Of a stretch of 64,000 nt of DNA, positions 1 through 12,943 are shown one piece after another. Location: assembly GCA_900660155.1 (NCBI GenBank), contig CABFPE010000420.1, forward strand, positions 250,385-314,384. Reading direction: 5' to 3'. Both the position numbers and the translations under genes were made by a program. The notes below the pieces were generated by a model. That model did no database searches. It was not told the origin of the DNA and worked only from the letters and a program-made list of their open reading frames with translations. Each line of letters begins with the position of its first letter. Position 1 is the stretch's first letter. Origin of the DNA: Hofstenia miamia. Lineage: Eukaryota; Xenacoelomorpha; Acoela; Hofsteniidae.

Positions 1-829
1 CAAATTGCATCCACAAACTATAGAAAATATTATCTGAATTCAATTCGCATCCTAAAAAAATAATGTACATTTAAGTTATTTAAAATGCGCACAGCATAAG
101 TGAGAAAAACATGTGAATTTTCAAGAACATCCGAATTTATTTTTCAGTCAATCCACATCCGCATTATCATTTTTGAATCCCCATTTCCCCTGACGCAGAT
201 TTCGGACAAAATTTTTTACACAGGAGATGTTTCACAAACGATCTAAGCATAATATGAATGTGCAGACTTTTTATGTGGTTTTTGTGATAAAAAAATAATT
301 TCTTCGTGTTCTTCATACGATAGAAACCATTTTGTGAACAATTTTATGCCTCTGTCATGAATAAACAACGTCTTTAAAAGTCTACTTTCATGTGCATAAA
401 TATAAACCTTAAAGTTTTTGTGAACCTCATGAATCATTGTCATTTTTTGCAAAATATGATTAAATTTTGAATGAATTGCAAATATATAATCGTCTTATAA
501 TATAAAGTAAAAAATTGAAGTGCCACCCCCCCCCTGTTTGAAATCTTCTAGGAATGCTCCTGTTGGCATTACACATCTATTTATTAGAAACATAATGATG
601 TGTAAAGGAAAATATAAATACCAGTGTAGAAATTATATTCAAGAAAAGCCTACTTTAATGTGTAGTGGTTGCCATATCTTGAAAGCACATTGAGATTTTC
701 CAAAAAATAAACAGTGCTTCAGTATAACAACAATAAATCATTTCAGAGCTTCTTTAATCACTTAAAGACACTTGCTACTAAGCTTCCCATAAGAAGTGCT
801 TATTTTCTTGATATCGTCTAGGCCCTCAG
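1..829. other. AT-rich intergenic DNA, nothing recognised
   Basis: AT-rich sequence with ordinary CpG frequency. I find no coding stretch with protein-like composition; the 69-codon minus-strand frame at 243-452 is low-complexity and matches nothing I know. A run of C lies near 526-535. Short phrases such as 'atccgcat' and 'catccgaat' recur in the first 200 bases and may be debris of an old repeat, but I cannot assign them. Confidence 0.5.
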
Positions 830-1300
830 ATCAGCCCTATCTGCAGATAGCGGAGGGGAAACGCCGCACATGCGTTATTTAGAGACCTCCTTAGGGGTAG
901 TGTGTGTCAATTCCTGTATATAATATGCAAATGCTTTTGATAAATCAAGACAAGCTACAGCACAGTATTTATTGTCATCAATATCTTCCATCTTTCAGTG
1001 GCGTATATCAGTGCATCATTCCGAAATCCGTACTGCGTTTTGGATAAGATATTATACTTAGTGAAAAGTTCATTGATTTCATCAGAGTAGCTTATCAAAA
1101 ATTTTGCTAATAGGTGATGTAAGTGAAATACGGTGATAACTTTTTGTAAACCGGTGTAATGTTGGCCAGTTTTAATTGGTCCGGGAAATCGGAATATCTA
1201 ATACATACATTCAGAATATCACAGAAAGGATTAGCAATCAAATTGACTAGTTTTTAAGTACCAACCGGGGATTTCGATGAGCCGCTAGATTCATTTTTCA
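830..1300 (-). mobile_element. Decayed LINE reverse-transcriptase fragment (Jockey/CR1-like)
   Basis: On the minus strand the sequence reads as consecutive conserved segments of a non-LTR retrotransposon reverse transcriptase. From about 1245 down to 1135 it reads FPDQLKLANITPVYKK, the usual block before the RT core. A shift of frame follows, then RISLTSPISKIFDKLL, then after another shift EINELFTKYNILSKTQYGFR, the 'NILSxxQYGFR' block. It ends near 910-930 with ACLDLSKAF, RT motif A, whose catalytic Asp would be the D of LDLS. Block order and spacing fit Jockey/CR1-type LINEs; I would not choose a clade by eye. At least three shifts or stops break the frame, so this is a dead copy. No endonuclease domain, YADD block or 3' tail is visible, so both ends are missing or unrecognisable. 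Confidence 0.75.
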
Positions 1301-2590
1301 ATTTTGAGATTGTTTTTATAACTTCATATTGTATTTTTATTCTGTAAGTATTAAATTAGCTAACATTGCATAAATTATTTGAAGATATTTGCATTAATTT
1401 CATTAGAAATTCAGAAGACTTAAATGGTGTTCAGCATACTGATATTGTTTAATTTTATGTATGGGGCACATTATTAATTAAAAATGTTGCATGATGCCTA
1501 AAACTTAGTTCATTCAACATTCGTTGTATGCCAAAAATATTATCATAATTGGATGAATGCTGTTCGATATTCATTGAGACAAGTTAATTTTTTGAAATTA
1601 AAAATACAACAATTTGATCTAGAACTGTTAGTTATTGAATATTGTTAAAATTTTGATATTTCTTTAATATGCGGGCATTTTTAAGCACAATGAATTCAAA
1701 AATTAATATAATTTACTATATCTTTCAATTATGTTGAATAATAACCTTTATATAAACAACAAGAATTAATCAAAGTCAAATGTAAAAAAATTTACTCATG
1801 GATCTTTGTATAACAAAACACTGTTTTTCTGTTGTCCCAGAGCGAACACACGTTAGATGCATTTTACTCCTTCGCTACAGATAAATTATTTAGGAAAATA
1901 AAATAGTGATTTGCAACAATTTTCACAACTGAATTGAAAGTAAAGAAATTAAGAAATTTGTGATATAATAGATGTTAAGATTAATATTTTATTACTTTTG
2001 TAAAAGTAAAAATTGTCATCTAGTTTTTGGCTGTTAAGATCAATGAATGAGTAGGAAAGTGCAATGTTTCGAAATATAGTGTTTTAAATTTTTTAGATTA
2101 CTAGAATGCATTTATAATAATGTACAGGCAATATGCGTAAGACTGCCTTTAGAAGACGATATTTCCTAAGAATGCGCGCGTTGTTTGCATATTGAATGAG
2201 TTTGCAATTGTCAATTTCAACCATAGTATGCTGAAAAAGCAATGGAAAAATGCAAATCTTATCTTGATAAAAATACCGAGAGAATTAAATGTTTAGAATT
2301 AATTTTGTATTTGAAATAATTCAAAGGAAAGGTCGCAAAAGAATTATGCACATGATTAATTTACAGCGAGGAATCTTATACAAATTAAATATTTCTAATC
2401 AAATAGCAACATAATTCGCATTAACATTTAAACGATTGTGTAATTTCATTAAAGTAAATGTTGTCAATGAAAAATATTTTTTGACCACACATAAAATCTT
2501 GAACGTTTTTTTATAAATGTAGGATGATTTCCTCTAATGTATATAATATTTAAGTGGAAAAAGATTGAAGCATAAAATGGCTTGCAAAAA
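1301..2590. other. AT-rich intergenic DNA, nothing recognised
   Basis: About 1.3 kb of AT-rich DNA between the LINE fragment and the likely 3' end of the transportin gene. It has short homopolymer-rich tracts and no protein-like frame. I see no repeat, RNA gene or element terminus. Confidence 0.5.
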
Positions 2591-3249
2591 TTTATTATTA
2601 CAAACATCTTCAAATGCACAACAAAACAATGCTCTTTAGCAAATTAGTACACTAACCGGAGAAATTCGTGAAAAACGTGAAAACAGCATTTAGATTCAAA
2701 CTCTCTATTAATAAAATGCAAATTTAAAGTGCATATCAAATTCAAAGTAGAGAGACGTCTCCCCACATAGCACCAATATAAAATGCAGCATACAACATGC
2801 TTGCATTCTGGGATAAGAACTAGTCCTGGAAAGAAGGGGGTGTGCAGTGTTATCATCTGCTGGTAAGAATGTAAGACAAGCCAACAATTGAATGTCATCA
2901 AAAGCCAAAAATAAAATTGCAAACTCCACAAACTATGCGGCACAACTACAAAACCCAATATTCCCAGCCCCCCAAAACCGGTAAATCCATGAGAAACAAC
3001 GGCAAGTATCTAACAGTCACCAATCGGATTGATACATGAACGTCGTGGTAACTACAAAAACAGGAGTGATTTGTGTGCTGTGCTTTTTAAACTCCACTTA
3101 CACAGGATTTAAACACAATAACACAAAATATCCCCCGTGTAAACAAAGCATGTTTTCAACATCTACAGGCTGCAAACAGCAAGCGACAACCAAACCCATG
3201 ACCGCCCAAACTACCCGCTTTTAACCCACTGACCCAAAAAGCCCCAAGG
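2591..3249 (-). other. Probable 3' UTR of TNPO1
   Basis: This stretch lies directly after the TNPO1 stop codon on the minus strand and is clearly richer in G+C than the DNA beyond it. TTTATT on the plus strand at 2591-2596 gives the first well-placed AATAAA polyadenylation signal on the gene strand, about 0.65 kb after the stop. The short open frames within it (for example at 2644-2958) have no protein-like composition. The extent is inferred from composition and the AATAAA; no transcript evidence is available. Confidence 0.5.
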
Positions 3250-5952
3250 TTAACCAGTAGAAGGATCAGCAGGAGGAGCGGATGGCGATTTCTCCAGAAT
3301 CCCGTAGTGAGTATGTAGACGTTCACGAAGAGGCGGCGGAAACTGATCAGTGAAACGCCGCCAATTTTCTTCGCCTACTTGACTTTTGAATCCAACCAAA
3401 ATGCGATAGAACATTTCTTTTAAATCTGGTTTAGGATTGTACCAAGAAGCAACGGCATCACAAAAGAAAATGAAATCCTGTAGGACACCAGTTGGGTTAG
3501 CAGTAATAATAGCACATATTCCTCGGAAAGCAGAATCCTTTTCCTCATTATCTCTTATTTGTCTCAACGAAGTGCACCATGGACGAATAAAGTAACTGAT
3601 AGAGGGTGCCACTTCAACGGGACAGACAAACCCAAGACGTCCAATCGTGATAGCAGTGTTTTCTAATAATGTTTTTGGAATAGTAGGCGTATTTATAATA
3701 GTTATCAATTGTGGCAAAACAATGTGGATATAAGGCTGCATTTGAGCACCAAGCTGCATAGATAATTCACCAATAGCCCAAGTTGCATTATTACATACAG
3801 AAATGTACTCTGGTTGCAAGTTGCTTCCTAATATAGGCATGATATCGGGTATATTGGGTTGCACATGATTGAATGTGGCTTTAGTAAGGTCGCCGAGAAG
3901 GGCAAATGAACTTTGTCGAACTTCAGGTAAGGAATCCTTCATACACACAAACAATAAAGACATTAGATTACTTTGGACAACAAGTGATTCCACATTCGGC
4001 CCCAAACCTTCTACAATTCCACTCATTAAATCTATAGCAACAACAGTAAAATCTTTGTCTGGTTGTTCAACATCGTTTCCTTGTTGTGCGGCAATTGACA
4101 TTTGCATTGTTTTTTGGACGAGACCAAGACATCTACAAAATACAGGTTCCGCATAAGGAACAAAACCCGATTGTAAAGCAGTAGCAACTGATGATAAACA
4201 CTCCAATAAAGGAAACAAAGCACGATCATCATCTGTCAAAGAATTCCAACGTTCAATTAAGGGCGGCATAAGAAGTTCAATATAATCTGGCTTGTTTAAG
4301 TGATTCCCAACACCATCAGCTAGAGTACCTATTGCATCATAGAGTAACATTAAGTTATTATGTTGATATTTTTTGAAAGCTAACACTAATGTAGGCAATA
4401 TATAGTTAAGATATGGTACCAATTCTGTCCTAGCTTCCTCCTCGAGAGTAGCGAAAGAACTACAAGCTGCTTTTTGCACCTTTTTGTTGGCATCCAAAAT
4501 GCACTTTAATAACTCAGACATCATTGGTTGAAGATACATTTCGTGCGGTTGAGTAATAACCCAATGAGCGTACCGTGACAATGTCCAACATGTAATGCTT
4601 CTTACTAAAGCCTTTTTAGCTCCGAGAGCCTTTATTAAGAAAGGAATTAATTCTGGCAAATGAGGCACCATACCACTCATACAACCTTCAGCAATAGCAC
4701 CTAGAACTAAAATACCAGCCTCTTGTTCTTCCCATTCTGCTTGAACAAGTTTATCTTTCAATAAAGGTAGCAATGGTGGTAAAAGATCTTCATGAAAGAC
4801 ATTTGAAAGCACATCCAGAGCAGCAGCGGAGCACTTTCTCAGATTCCAATTGGATAAATCTTCGTCATCCTCGTCTTCGTCACCGCTGACATCTCCTTCA
4901 CCATCAATTGAGCCACCATGCGTTTTTGCATGGTGGAATCTTGGCCGAATATCCTTTTCAAGATCAGGTTCCGCCTCGTCATCAAGGTCACCCTTAAGAA
5001 GAATTACATCTACTTCCGAATATCGCATTCCTTTAACTAAAATAGGCACCAATTCGGTAATGTAAGGATGGAGTACTTCACTACATACAGCTTGTTCAGC
5101 CAAGGTTAACCAAAATTCGCAAGCTTCCAAAGCGACGGATTCATCAGGATCTTTTGTTCTTTCCATCATGTATTTCACAATTTGATTGAGATGTGGCATT
5201 AGCTTATCTAATTTAACTTCCAACAACATAACAAGAGCGCGACAAACATTTTTTCGGACATCAGAATGGGTATCTGTAGCCAATTGAAATAAATTAGTAA
5301 GAAAGTCTTCCATGTAATTCATAAGAATATCGCTCTGACAAAATATAAATTGATTGATACATTGTAAGGCATGCGACCTAATTTTAGGATGTTCATGATT
5401 AAAGAATCGTATAAATTTTGGTATCATTTCGTTCAACAAAGATCGCATTCTATCGGTTTCTAAAATATCAGTAGAATCTTCGCAAATCTTCTGTAAAGCC
5501 CCGAAAGCACCTTCGCAAACTTCGAACTCTGGAGAATCTAGCATTTGGCACAGAGTGGGTAGTAATTCTGGCCAGTTATAAATCTCACCCCTTGAAGCAA
5601 TTGTAGTAATTAAGATACCAACAGTAGCACGAATTAGAGCAGACTTGTCACCAATACATTGTAAGCATTCTTGTTTGATGAACTTAGTAACCTCAGCAGG
5701 GAACTGATGATAATGTGCTTTAACATTGTTTTTAAGTATTAAACCACTCAATGAACGCGTTGGCTCATCTTCGCCTTTAAGTTTCGTTAGAACATAAATC
5801 AAATAGTTATTAAAATCAGGAAAATGATTAAGTTGCTCCAATCTTTGTTGTACGGCTCGCTGAACAGTAGTATCTGGAGATTGAGAATCCTTCAAAAGTT
5901 GCAAAATTTGTTCTACGCCATTAGCATCGGGTTGCCAGTCTAAATTTGTCAT
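3250..5952 (-). CDS. TNPO1: Transportin-1 (karyopherin beta-2), complete, intronless coding region
   Basis: Nuclear import receptor of the importin-beta family. It carries PY-NLS cargo, such as hnRNP proteins, through nuclear pores and releases it on binding RanGTP. The 900-residue protein matches animal transportin-1 over its whole length (human is about 890-898). The importin-beta N-terminal region is near residues 30-100 and HEAT repeats fill the rest. The long acidic H8 loop lies near 321-368 ([19 protein letters not shown], then a D/E-rich run before [13 protein letters not shown]). The C-terminal cargo arch is at about 440-880. Tryptophans that bind PY-NLS cargo in the family are present in [10 protein letters not shown] (about 456-464) and NNATWAIGE (about 725). 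The start ATG (5950-5952) gives MTNLDWQPD, aligning with the known N-terminus. The stop is TAA. No stop, shift or intron interrupts 2703 bases, whereas vertebrate TNPO1 has many exons. The gene looks functional. TNPO2 is the close paralogue in vertebrates; invertebrates usually have one gene. Confidence 0.97.
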   Translation of the reverse strand: MTNLDWQPDANGVEQILQLLKDSQSPDTTVQRAVQQRLEQLNHFPDFNNYLIYVLTKLKGEDEPTRSLSGLILKNNVKAHYHQFPAEVTKFIKQECLQCIGDKSALIRATVGILITTIASRGEIYNWPELLPTLCQMLDSPEFEVCEGAFGALQKICEDSTDILETDRMRSLLNEMIPKFIRFFNHEHPKIRSHALQCINQFIFCQSDILMNYMEDFLTNLFQLATDTHSDVRKNVCRALVMLLEVKLDKLMPHLNQIVKYMMERTKDPDESVALEACEFWLTLAEQAVCSEVLHPYITELVPILVKGMRYSEVDVILLKGDLDDEAEPDLEKDIRPRFHHAKTHGGSIDGEGDVSGDEDEDDEDLSNWNLRKCSAAALDVLSNVFHEDLLPPLLPLLKDKLVQAEWEEQEAGILVLGAIAEGCMSGMVPHLPELIPFLIKALGAKKALVRSITCWTLSRYAHWVITQPHEMYLQPMMSELLKCILDANKKVQKAACSSFATLEEEARTELVPYLNYILPTLVLAFKKYQHNNLMLLYDAIGTLADGVGNHLNKPDYIELLMPPLIERWNSLTDDDRALFPLLECLSSVATALQSGFVPYAEPVFCRCLGLVQKTMQMSIAAQQGNDVEQPDKDFTVVAIDLMSGIVEGLGPNVESLVVQSNLMSLLFVCMKDSLPEVRQSSFALLGDLTKATFNHVQPNIPDIMPILGSNLQPEYISVCNNATWAIGELSMQLGAQMQPYIHIVLPQLITIINTPTIPKTLLENTAITIGRLGFVCPVEVAPSISYFIRPWCTSLRQIRDNEEKDSAFRGICAIITANPTGVLQDFIFFCDAVASWYNPKPDLKEMFYRILVGFKSQVGEENWRRFTDQFPPPLRERLHTHYGILEKSPSAPPADPSTG

Positions 5953-5990
5953 CGAATGGCAACTAAAAATAGAGAATTGATATTTATAAT
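5953..5990 (-). promoter_or_regulatory. Candidate 3' splice site in the TNPO1 5' UTR
   Basis: On the gene strand the bases just before the start codon read TTCTCTATTTTTAG, then TTGCCATTCG, then ATG. A pyrimidine-rich run ending in AG ten bases before the ATG has the form of a splice acceptor, which would put the first non-coding exon and the promoter further upstream (higher coordinates). No matching donor or promoter can be fixed by eye. Confidence 0.45.
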
Positions 5991-8367
5991 ATTAAATGAA
6001 GCTAACAGCTGGAAATAATGTGATGTAGAACAACTGCATCATTTTTGCTAAAATTATGCAATTTCATGGATCACTTGAGACCATAACCGAAAGTTTTTCA
6101 ACTCAATGAATAATTAATTTTAGGAATCAATAACATTCTTCGTATAATTCTAGAAAATAATGAAATTCGACAAATATAGTAGGAGGCTCTAACTAAGACA
6201 TTTGATTCAATAGAATTTCCAGCAGTAAAACAAAGCCAATACGCTAAAAATAAATGTTCCTATTCTTTTACAAATAAACAGACTAAGAATGCTTCAATAT
6301 TTCGAAATTAAAATGTTTCCATACAATTTCTCATGGAAAAATAATTCTATAAATTTTCAAAAAATTATGAAAATAAATGTCTTCATTAAAGTAATAGCAT
6401 TTAAATTCTAACAAGACAAATTATAAAATTTAGTCATTTTTACATTTAAAGCTTACACTCATGTTTTAATTGATTTTAGGAAAATTACGTCAATTATCTT
6501 GTACAATATTTTACCATTTTCTTAAAGTAGATGAAATCAACTGATTGATAGTGTAAGTGTGAAATCAATACACAATTTAAAAGAAATAAGAGTAAAAGAA
6601 GCAGATTTTCCAAGTGAGGTCTAAAATCACATTGATACCAAATAAACCACTAGATAACAAGTTTTAATAAACAGTGATTGCAGTGAACCTGAACCCAAAT
6701 AAATAATTGTAATATTTTTGCAAAAAGCAAGCAATGTCATGGCAAAGATTGTGATATGCCAGACAGAAGATATCACGCTCAATTCATACTGTAGGGTAGT
6801 TGAAAATGTGGACCCAGACTTTGTGAATAGATCTCAACTGCTTTCTTAATCAAATTGCATTCCTTTGGGACACATGCATCACGCTCAGACCACTTCTCGA
6901 AATGTTATTAATTTTATTAACATTTAGCTACAGTGGTGAATGTCTCTCCATAACTGAGAAATTTATCGAGAGTATCTCAGAAATCTACATTATAAGGTTG
7001 TTTCCCAAATTCAAATTTCAATTATGGGAACAGTTAAAGCAAAGCCATACATCAATGGGCACTTCTCTACTCTAGCTTTCATATTTATAAATTGAATTTC
7101 ATGAAAAAAGCAGTAATTACCATTTTAATGGCTTTGTTACAATGAAACATGAAAAGGAAAAATCAACACTGTTATTTATAAACTTGAACTTTATTGCAGA
7201 CAATGTTCTATTATTTCAAGTAATTTCTACTAAGAAAAACCGAAGAAAAATTGATTTATTACCTACTACAAACAAAATAAAGCAAACAGCATTGCTGAAT
7301 TGGAAATGCTAGATCGTTAATTTGATAGATTCAGGAAAAATCGCCATTCCATTTTAGAATTAAAAATCCTTTTGAACTCCAATATTTTTGGATAGAAGGA
7401 AACCGCCATGAGTGTGAAAAAATAAATGCAGTGAAACAAAAAAGGTTTAATAAGCTTAAGAACGTTTGGAGAAACCACAAAAAACTGTCGATACAAATTC
7501 TTAAAATTTAATTAAAAACAATGATTTCAATATAACAAAAATGGTACGAGAAAGACTATTTTTCACTGCAAAACAACATACAAATATTTTTCTCAAAAAG
7601 TTAATGAAGCGCCTTTTGCTAAATACCTAATTTTGCACATCAATACTCAATATTACAATAACATTTTAAAGGTTGTGTATATTGACGCATTCAAATTTCC
7701 CTGGGAACAATACTTATGCGACTTTTAAAAGAGAAATTTTTCTTTTCGACATAATTAGGACTTCAAACGTTCCTACTAATTGATGTATTGTCAGACGCTA
7801 AAACACTTTACGACAATTGTTTTTCTTACATTGCTTCTAAAAATTGATCGAGTTGCCAAATAATTAGGGAATACACATCATTTCTCTGTATGAGGGCAGA
7901 CAAAATTCACTTCGAAGATATACTTGTTTCTCATATTTCTTTGTCTTTCAACGGTTAAACAATAAAACAAAACTTTACTTTTCGAATTCCCATAAAATAT
8001 TCAAATGAAGATTAAAATTAGTGGTTAATACCTCAAACATGACTGACAGCACAAAGTACAAAACTATACTAGTAATCATTAATTTTCCAATTATAAAGTA
8101 AATTAAACTAATTAAAAAATAAATAAGCTGAAAAATTTTATTATGATTAATTAAGGTTTCGTTATTTAAATTTTTAACTATATTGCAACAAAATGTAAAA
8201 AATATTCTTGCTAAAACAGCGATTCGAATTTCAATAACTATAAGAAAACAGACAAAACTAAAATTAATATGGCGAAGATAAAGAAAAAATAATGATTGGC
8301 GGTTGAATGTAAAACAAAATATTTACATTTTTAAAGAAGTTAGGGGATTGTGTTAACTGTAAATGAA

Positions 8368-8432
8368 ATGACTCATTCGGCTTTGGGACGACGGAAAACT
8401 CGTGGTGTGATTTTCTGAATCCCGTTTTAAAT
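8368..8432. other. CpG-dense patch with a 16-codon micro-ORF
   Basis: About 65 bases hold some six CpGs in surroundings that have few. The plus strand reads ATG-to-TGA (8368-8418) as a basic 16-residue peptide, MTHSALGRRKTRGVIF. The minus strand carries CAG followed by an open frame reading KITPRVFRRPKAE and a stop, which has the form of a terminal exon. Both readings cannot be right and neither matches a protein I can name. It may be an exon, a UTR exon of TNPO1, or chance. Confidence 0.2.
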
Positions 8433-10014
8433 TTATTCAGGTATTTATCATAATAAACATGAAAATATGATAGCCTACTTCAATTATTGGTACCGTACAT
8501 ATAACTTGGGAATAGCAGCTTTACAAAAACTGATGAAGATGGGAATAATTTTTTACCGTTGCAATCCATCTAGTAATCGTTGATATCAGCTCTACTAAAT
8601 TCTGGCATACGCGAACGCATTTGATTTTCACTGTTAGAAATATATCGTATGCCCTTTTTGTAAACCAAAATGACTAGGTTGAATAAAACAGATTCACTTT
8701 TATAGAGAAGCATGATTTGCGATTACGTGTATTTTAATAAAACATTACAATCCCCTTTTAAAGTGTAATCCTTGCACGGAATGCACTATTGGTAACCAAA
8801 ACAATTTCGCCTGACTTGATAGCAATTATTAATAACATATAAAGCATCGATAAAGAACCAGCATGTTGTAATAATCTGTAACCCAACACAAGGAAAACCT
8901 CTATTGCTTGGAAGAAATTGCAACTACGAATAGTTCGAAATTATGTCGCGATAATAAAACATTGAGTAATAAATCTGTAGCAGAAATAATTTTACGTAAA
9001 AACTCAGTAAAAAAAAATAACTAGTACAATCAATGACATATTTGAAAAGCAATGAGATATATAATGTTGTAATGAAACTAAGGAATGACAAGTCAGATAT
9101 TGTAAAATATAACTTCTTATATCTCAAATTATTTCTAATTCATTAATGCGGGAATTTACGTAGGAATAAAAAATACACTGAAGTTGTTGATAATTAATAC
9201 GAAACTGTATTTCAAGATTCCGATTTAAAATCGAAGGAGGAAATTTTATCACAACCTCTCGGAAATCTGATTAGATGGTAATATAAAAATCCAAAGATTG
9301 TGAGTTATTGGCAACTGAGAAAAGTGAGCATTTGCGATAATTATAAAAAAATTTAAACAGCCAATAAAGTACGCAGAAATATGTTAATGACCTTTTATAT
9401 GAATAATTCAAAGAAAAGCTTTTAACATCAATGCTAACATAAAACTTAGTGACAAGTTCAAAACTTAAAAATATATTTCAATGTTACACATAAGTGCAAA
9501 AACAAAGTGAATCAGTGCGATTTAAAATAAACAAATTAAATCAATAGAAACACTCTTCAGGAAATTAATGCACTGACAAGAACATTAAATTCATTGAATT
9601 TCCACTTACTACCATTATTGACAATTAAACCATGACTAAAATTAATTTGATTAGCAAATCGTTCTAATTTGTTGTGAGATGAGAGCGATGAGTGTAAATG
9701 TCTTGGCAAAACATTTCCAGTCAATATATTCTAAATCAACAACTCATGCCTAGTAATGCTAAACAAAAAAAATCAACTTGCAAAAAATGAAAACATTGCA
9801 TTACAGAATAACAATATGATAACGAATGATTAGACATTGTAACTTATAAAATTTCAATTATAGGGATACCTCAAACAAAATTTCGGTTTTGCTTCAAAAT
9901 ACAAAAAGAAATCAAAAGGACCTAAAATTTAGAAGTAATATACGTCAAATAAAACTTATTTATATTGTTTTCTGTGTATTTATTTATTAATGTCATTGTG
10001 CCATATTCTTCTTA

Positions 10015-10116
10015 ACTTCAAAACAGGTAATTGTACCTGTAATATGTCGAAGAGCAAGTAGTTAAAACTTCAAAACAGGTAATTCTACATGTAATATGTC
10101 AAAAAGCAAGTAAATA
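10015..10116. repeat. Two-copy tandem repeat, period about 53 bp
   Basis: The phrase ACTTCAAAACAGGTAATT begins at 10015 and again at 10068. Each copy continues with a similar TGTAATATGTC(G/A)AA(G/A)AGCAAGTA segment. The copies differ at several positions, so the duplication is not recent. Each unit contains a CAGGTAATTGTACCTG-like near-palindrome. Confidence 0.8.
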
Positions 10117-12680
10117 GTAGTCTAACTAGGGGTATAAATCTCCTCCCAAAAATAGGAGAACTACTAAAAAGTGTTAGCAAATATAAAAGTTGTGATATCA
10201 AACATGTCAAAACCCCCTGTACACACCTTTTGAAATATTAATGTTCCATAATTGTGCAAAACCAAATAGGTTGATAAGAATATTAGGTGCTTAGTTTATA
10301 AAAACTTAATAAAAAGTAATTTTATCTGTAAGAAAGCATAAATAATCATTCAAAATTTTTTTTATGTTTATTCTACAAGGTGTCCAAAAACAATATTTAG
10401 GGTTTTAAGTATCTAAAAAGAAGCAATAATTCCAAATTTCTTGTGAGGTGTATACTTCCCTTCCAATAGTTGTAAACTATATAAAATTTTATTCATTTCC
10501 TTCATCAATGTTGCAGTTAATAGAATAAGCACATTGCAATAGCTGAAGTATAAACAATATCAGAAGTATCAAGGGAACTTGGGAGTTCGCGAGGTAACAT
10601 TTAAGAAATTCACCAAAAATTTCTTTATCAAAAACGTCAACTAAGACAAGTTAAAGCGGAGAAAGTACAAAAAACGGTTAACTATATAAATGTCCGCAAT
10701 ATACGTGCTATTATTGATCACTATTTTGCTTCACTATATTTATTGCATCTCAAGTTGGACGTTTTCAACTAACACTTTAAGATAATTAAAATTTAAAATT
10801 TTTTCTTTCTTGAAATCTATTTGTATAATTGTAATAATTTAAGAGTTTTTGCCATTTAAATTCCAAAATATTTTTGGTCACACTGTATTTGAAGTTATTT
10901 GTGAAATGCTAGATTTCTCTTAAACCTTGATACTATGGCCATGATATCTAAGAGTAGTCTTTACATTAGTCAAACTTAAAATTAACACAACTTGAATGCT
11001 GGGGAAATCCATTCGACAACTACTAGCAATTTCTACTTATCAGATCCTGAAACATAGATTTTATAAGAATAACAAACTTAAGCATATAGCATTGGTTAAG
11101 CGTGTGATGGCAATTGATTGATATTTAAGAGACAAATCGTTTGTTTGTCAAATATTAGAGATTATCAGATTAATAATAGCTTGAAAATCAGAAATTGGTG
11201 CAAGAAGTATGGCATTGTAGTTTAACAATCACCAATTTTTCAATTTTCAATTCTTCAAAGCCTTTATCAGAATTATTACAACTGCGCAAATATATTATTT
11301 ATTGAAATTGTAAAATAATACTTTATAAAAATCTTGATGTACAATTAAGATGAACATTAAATGTTTCAGATAAAACTAAGCATTACATTTCTAGATCACT
11401 CCTCTTTCTAAAAGAGCACATTATACTATGTTAGATAGAATCGTGTTAAGGTAACAACAGTCAATCGCATTACAATCAAGAACTGGTGAAATAGTTCTAA
11501 TATTTTTCTCATTCTAATTTTTGATACATTATTGTTATACTAGTACTGCTTAAACTAATGAATTTAATATTGTTGTATTCACACTACTGCACAAATTATT
11601 CTTGATTGCACTTCCATTTGTTATAACAGGGTTACTGGTGCAAAAGTTGGGTCAATTTAATTTAGAAAGACAGCATAATCAACGCAATTTCTACATTACC
11701 CTTGCATACGGATAGAAAGTTTGTCTCCTAAAATATTTTGCCTATTGTACCTTTACTAAGAAAAATAAAATTGTGCTGTTGAATAATTTATTTTCGGCAG
11801 AAAAGCAAATATTCAAAAAATTATTTTACTCTGAAACTATGCCAGTTGCACCTGTTTCACAGCAAATTAATATTTCAAAAATGTATTTGATATAGCAAAC
11901 AAAAATAAATTTAATTGAAATCAATGAAATAATTGGCTTTAACATTCACCTATATTAGCAAAAGCTATTAAATATCTAAATGGTACAAAACAATTGTTAC
12001 CTTTTATAAGGCCAAACGCATTTTAAAATGCAAACCCAGCTCGAAGAAACTATGTAAAAGCTAACTATATTTGAAAACAAAAAATTAAACAGACGGGTCA
12101 AGCCGCTTTATAAAAATTTGCATATTTTCGAATAAAAGACCTACTAATTGTAGAAAGTAAAAAATTTATAAATGTATTTGAGAAAAATCAAAGATGATAT
12201 GCAGCATTTAAATTTAAATTTCCGTAATTTGACTTCGTTTCATTCCTTGGCAACCTTTTGAAACCGTCGGGCAAATTTCTAATTTCTAGATATATTGGGG
12301 GCCGCATACAAAAAATTAAAAAAGCAACATCACAAATGTCAATTTTAATTTAAAAAAATGTACATGTATATCATAGCTATTAAATGTGAGATATGATGTT
12401 CTTCCGACAATTTCTTTTTAATATTCAGCTGAATGTTGGAAATTGAGTCTCGGTTCACCTTCTAAATGATAATCGTTGATTTTCAAATGCCAACGACTTT
12501 TTGTGCATTTCATAAGTTGTTCCAAACATTCAAGCAACATCTTTGTATCCACTAACACCAATAGTAGTTAGCTAAAAATGAAAGTTTCATAAATTTCAAG
12601 ACAACTTGGGTTCGTTCTCTGAAATATTGGAAAATGAATTAAACTTCCTTGAAACAATTGATTTTCCAAAAAGACACAAC

Positions 12681-12943
12681 ATAAAGTTTTATGTCGCTCA
12701 CCAGTTCACTAGTCAGTTATCGTTCGTGTTTTTGAGGGAATTCCCTCTATGTGGCGAGTGACGAAGGTTACTATTTTAAGTATCAAGGGATATACTTCCG
12801 TTGTAAACATTCCCGCGGTGTCTGCAAGTTTTTGTGCAGAAATCAATCTGTGATTTATGTGGCGCCGAAAGAGTTAAGCTAACCAACACTTTTAAAACTT
12901 ATTTGTTTTCATTTCAAATTCAATTTTAACCGTTTTCGAAACG
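12681..12943. other. CpG-rich leader in front of the Tc1-like transposase
   Basis: Just upstream of the transposase ATG the base composition changes to one richer in G+C and CpG. It includes a perfect 14-bp palindrome, GAGGGAATTCCCTC, at about 12736-12749. This may be the 5' part of the transposon, but I cannot find the expected inverted copy of the right terminal repeat, so the left end of the element is not located. Confidence 0.4.

Larger units (their letters stand above)
5991..12680. other. Long AT-rich gene-free region upstream of TNPO1
   Basis: About 6.7 kb of AT-rich DNA with normal CpG frequency and no protein-like frame above about 65 codons. It could hold the TNPO1 promoter and a 5'-UTR intron. 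Two local features stand out: a CpG-dense patch near 8368-8432 and a two-copy tandem repeat at 10015-10116, both listed separately. I recognise no mobile element, RNA gene or other coding region here. Confidence 0.5.

Noticed and set aside
2644-3224. Small frames (2644-2958, 2708-2929, 3036-3224)
   Set aside because: They lie in the likely TNPO1 3' UTR, have no protein-like composition and overlap each other.
3869-5065. Frames overlapping TNPO1 on either strand (3869-4156, 4032-4232, 4850-5065)
   Set aside because: Shadows of the TNPO1 frame; the Ser-rich one is the antisense of its acidic loop.
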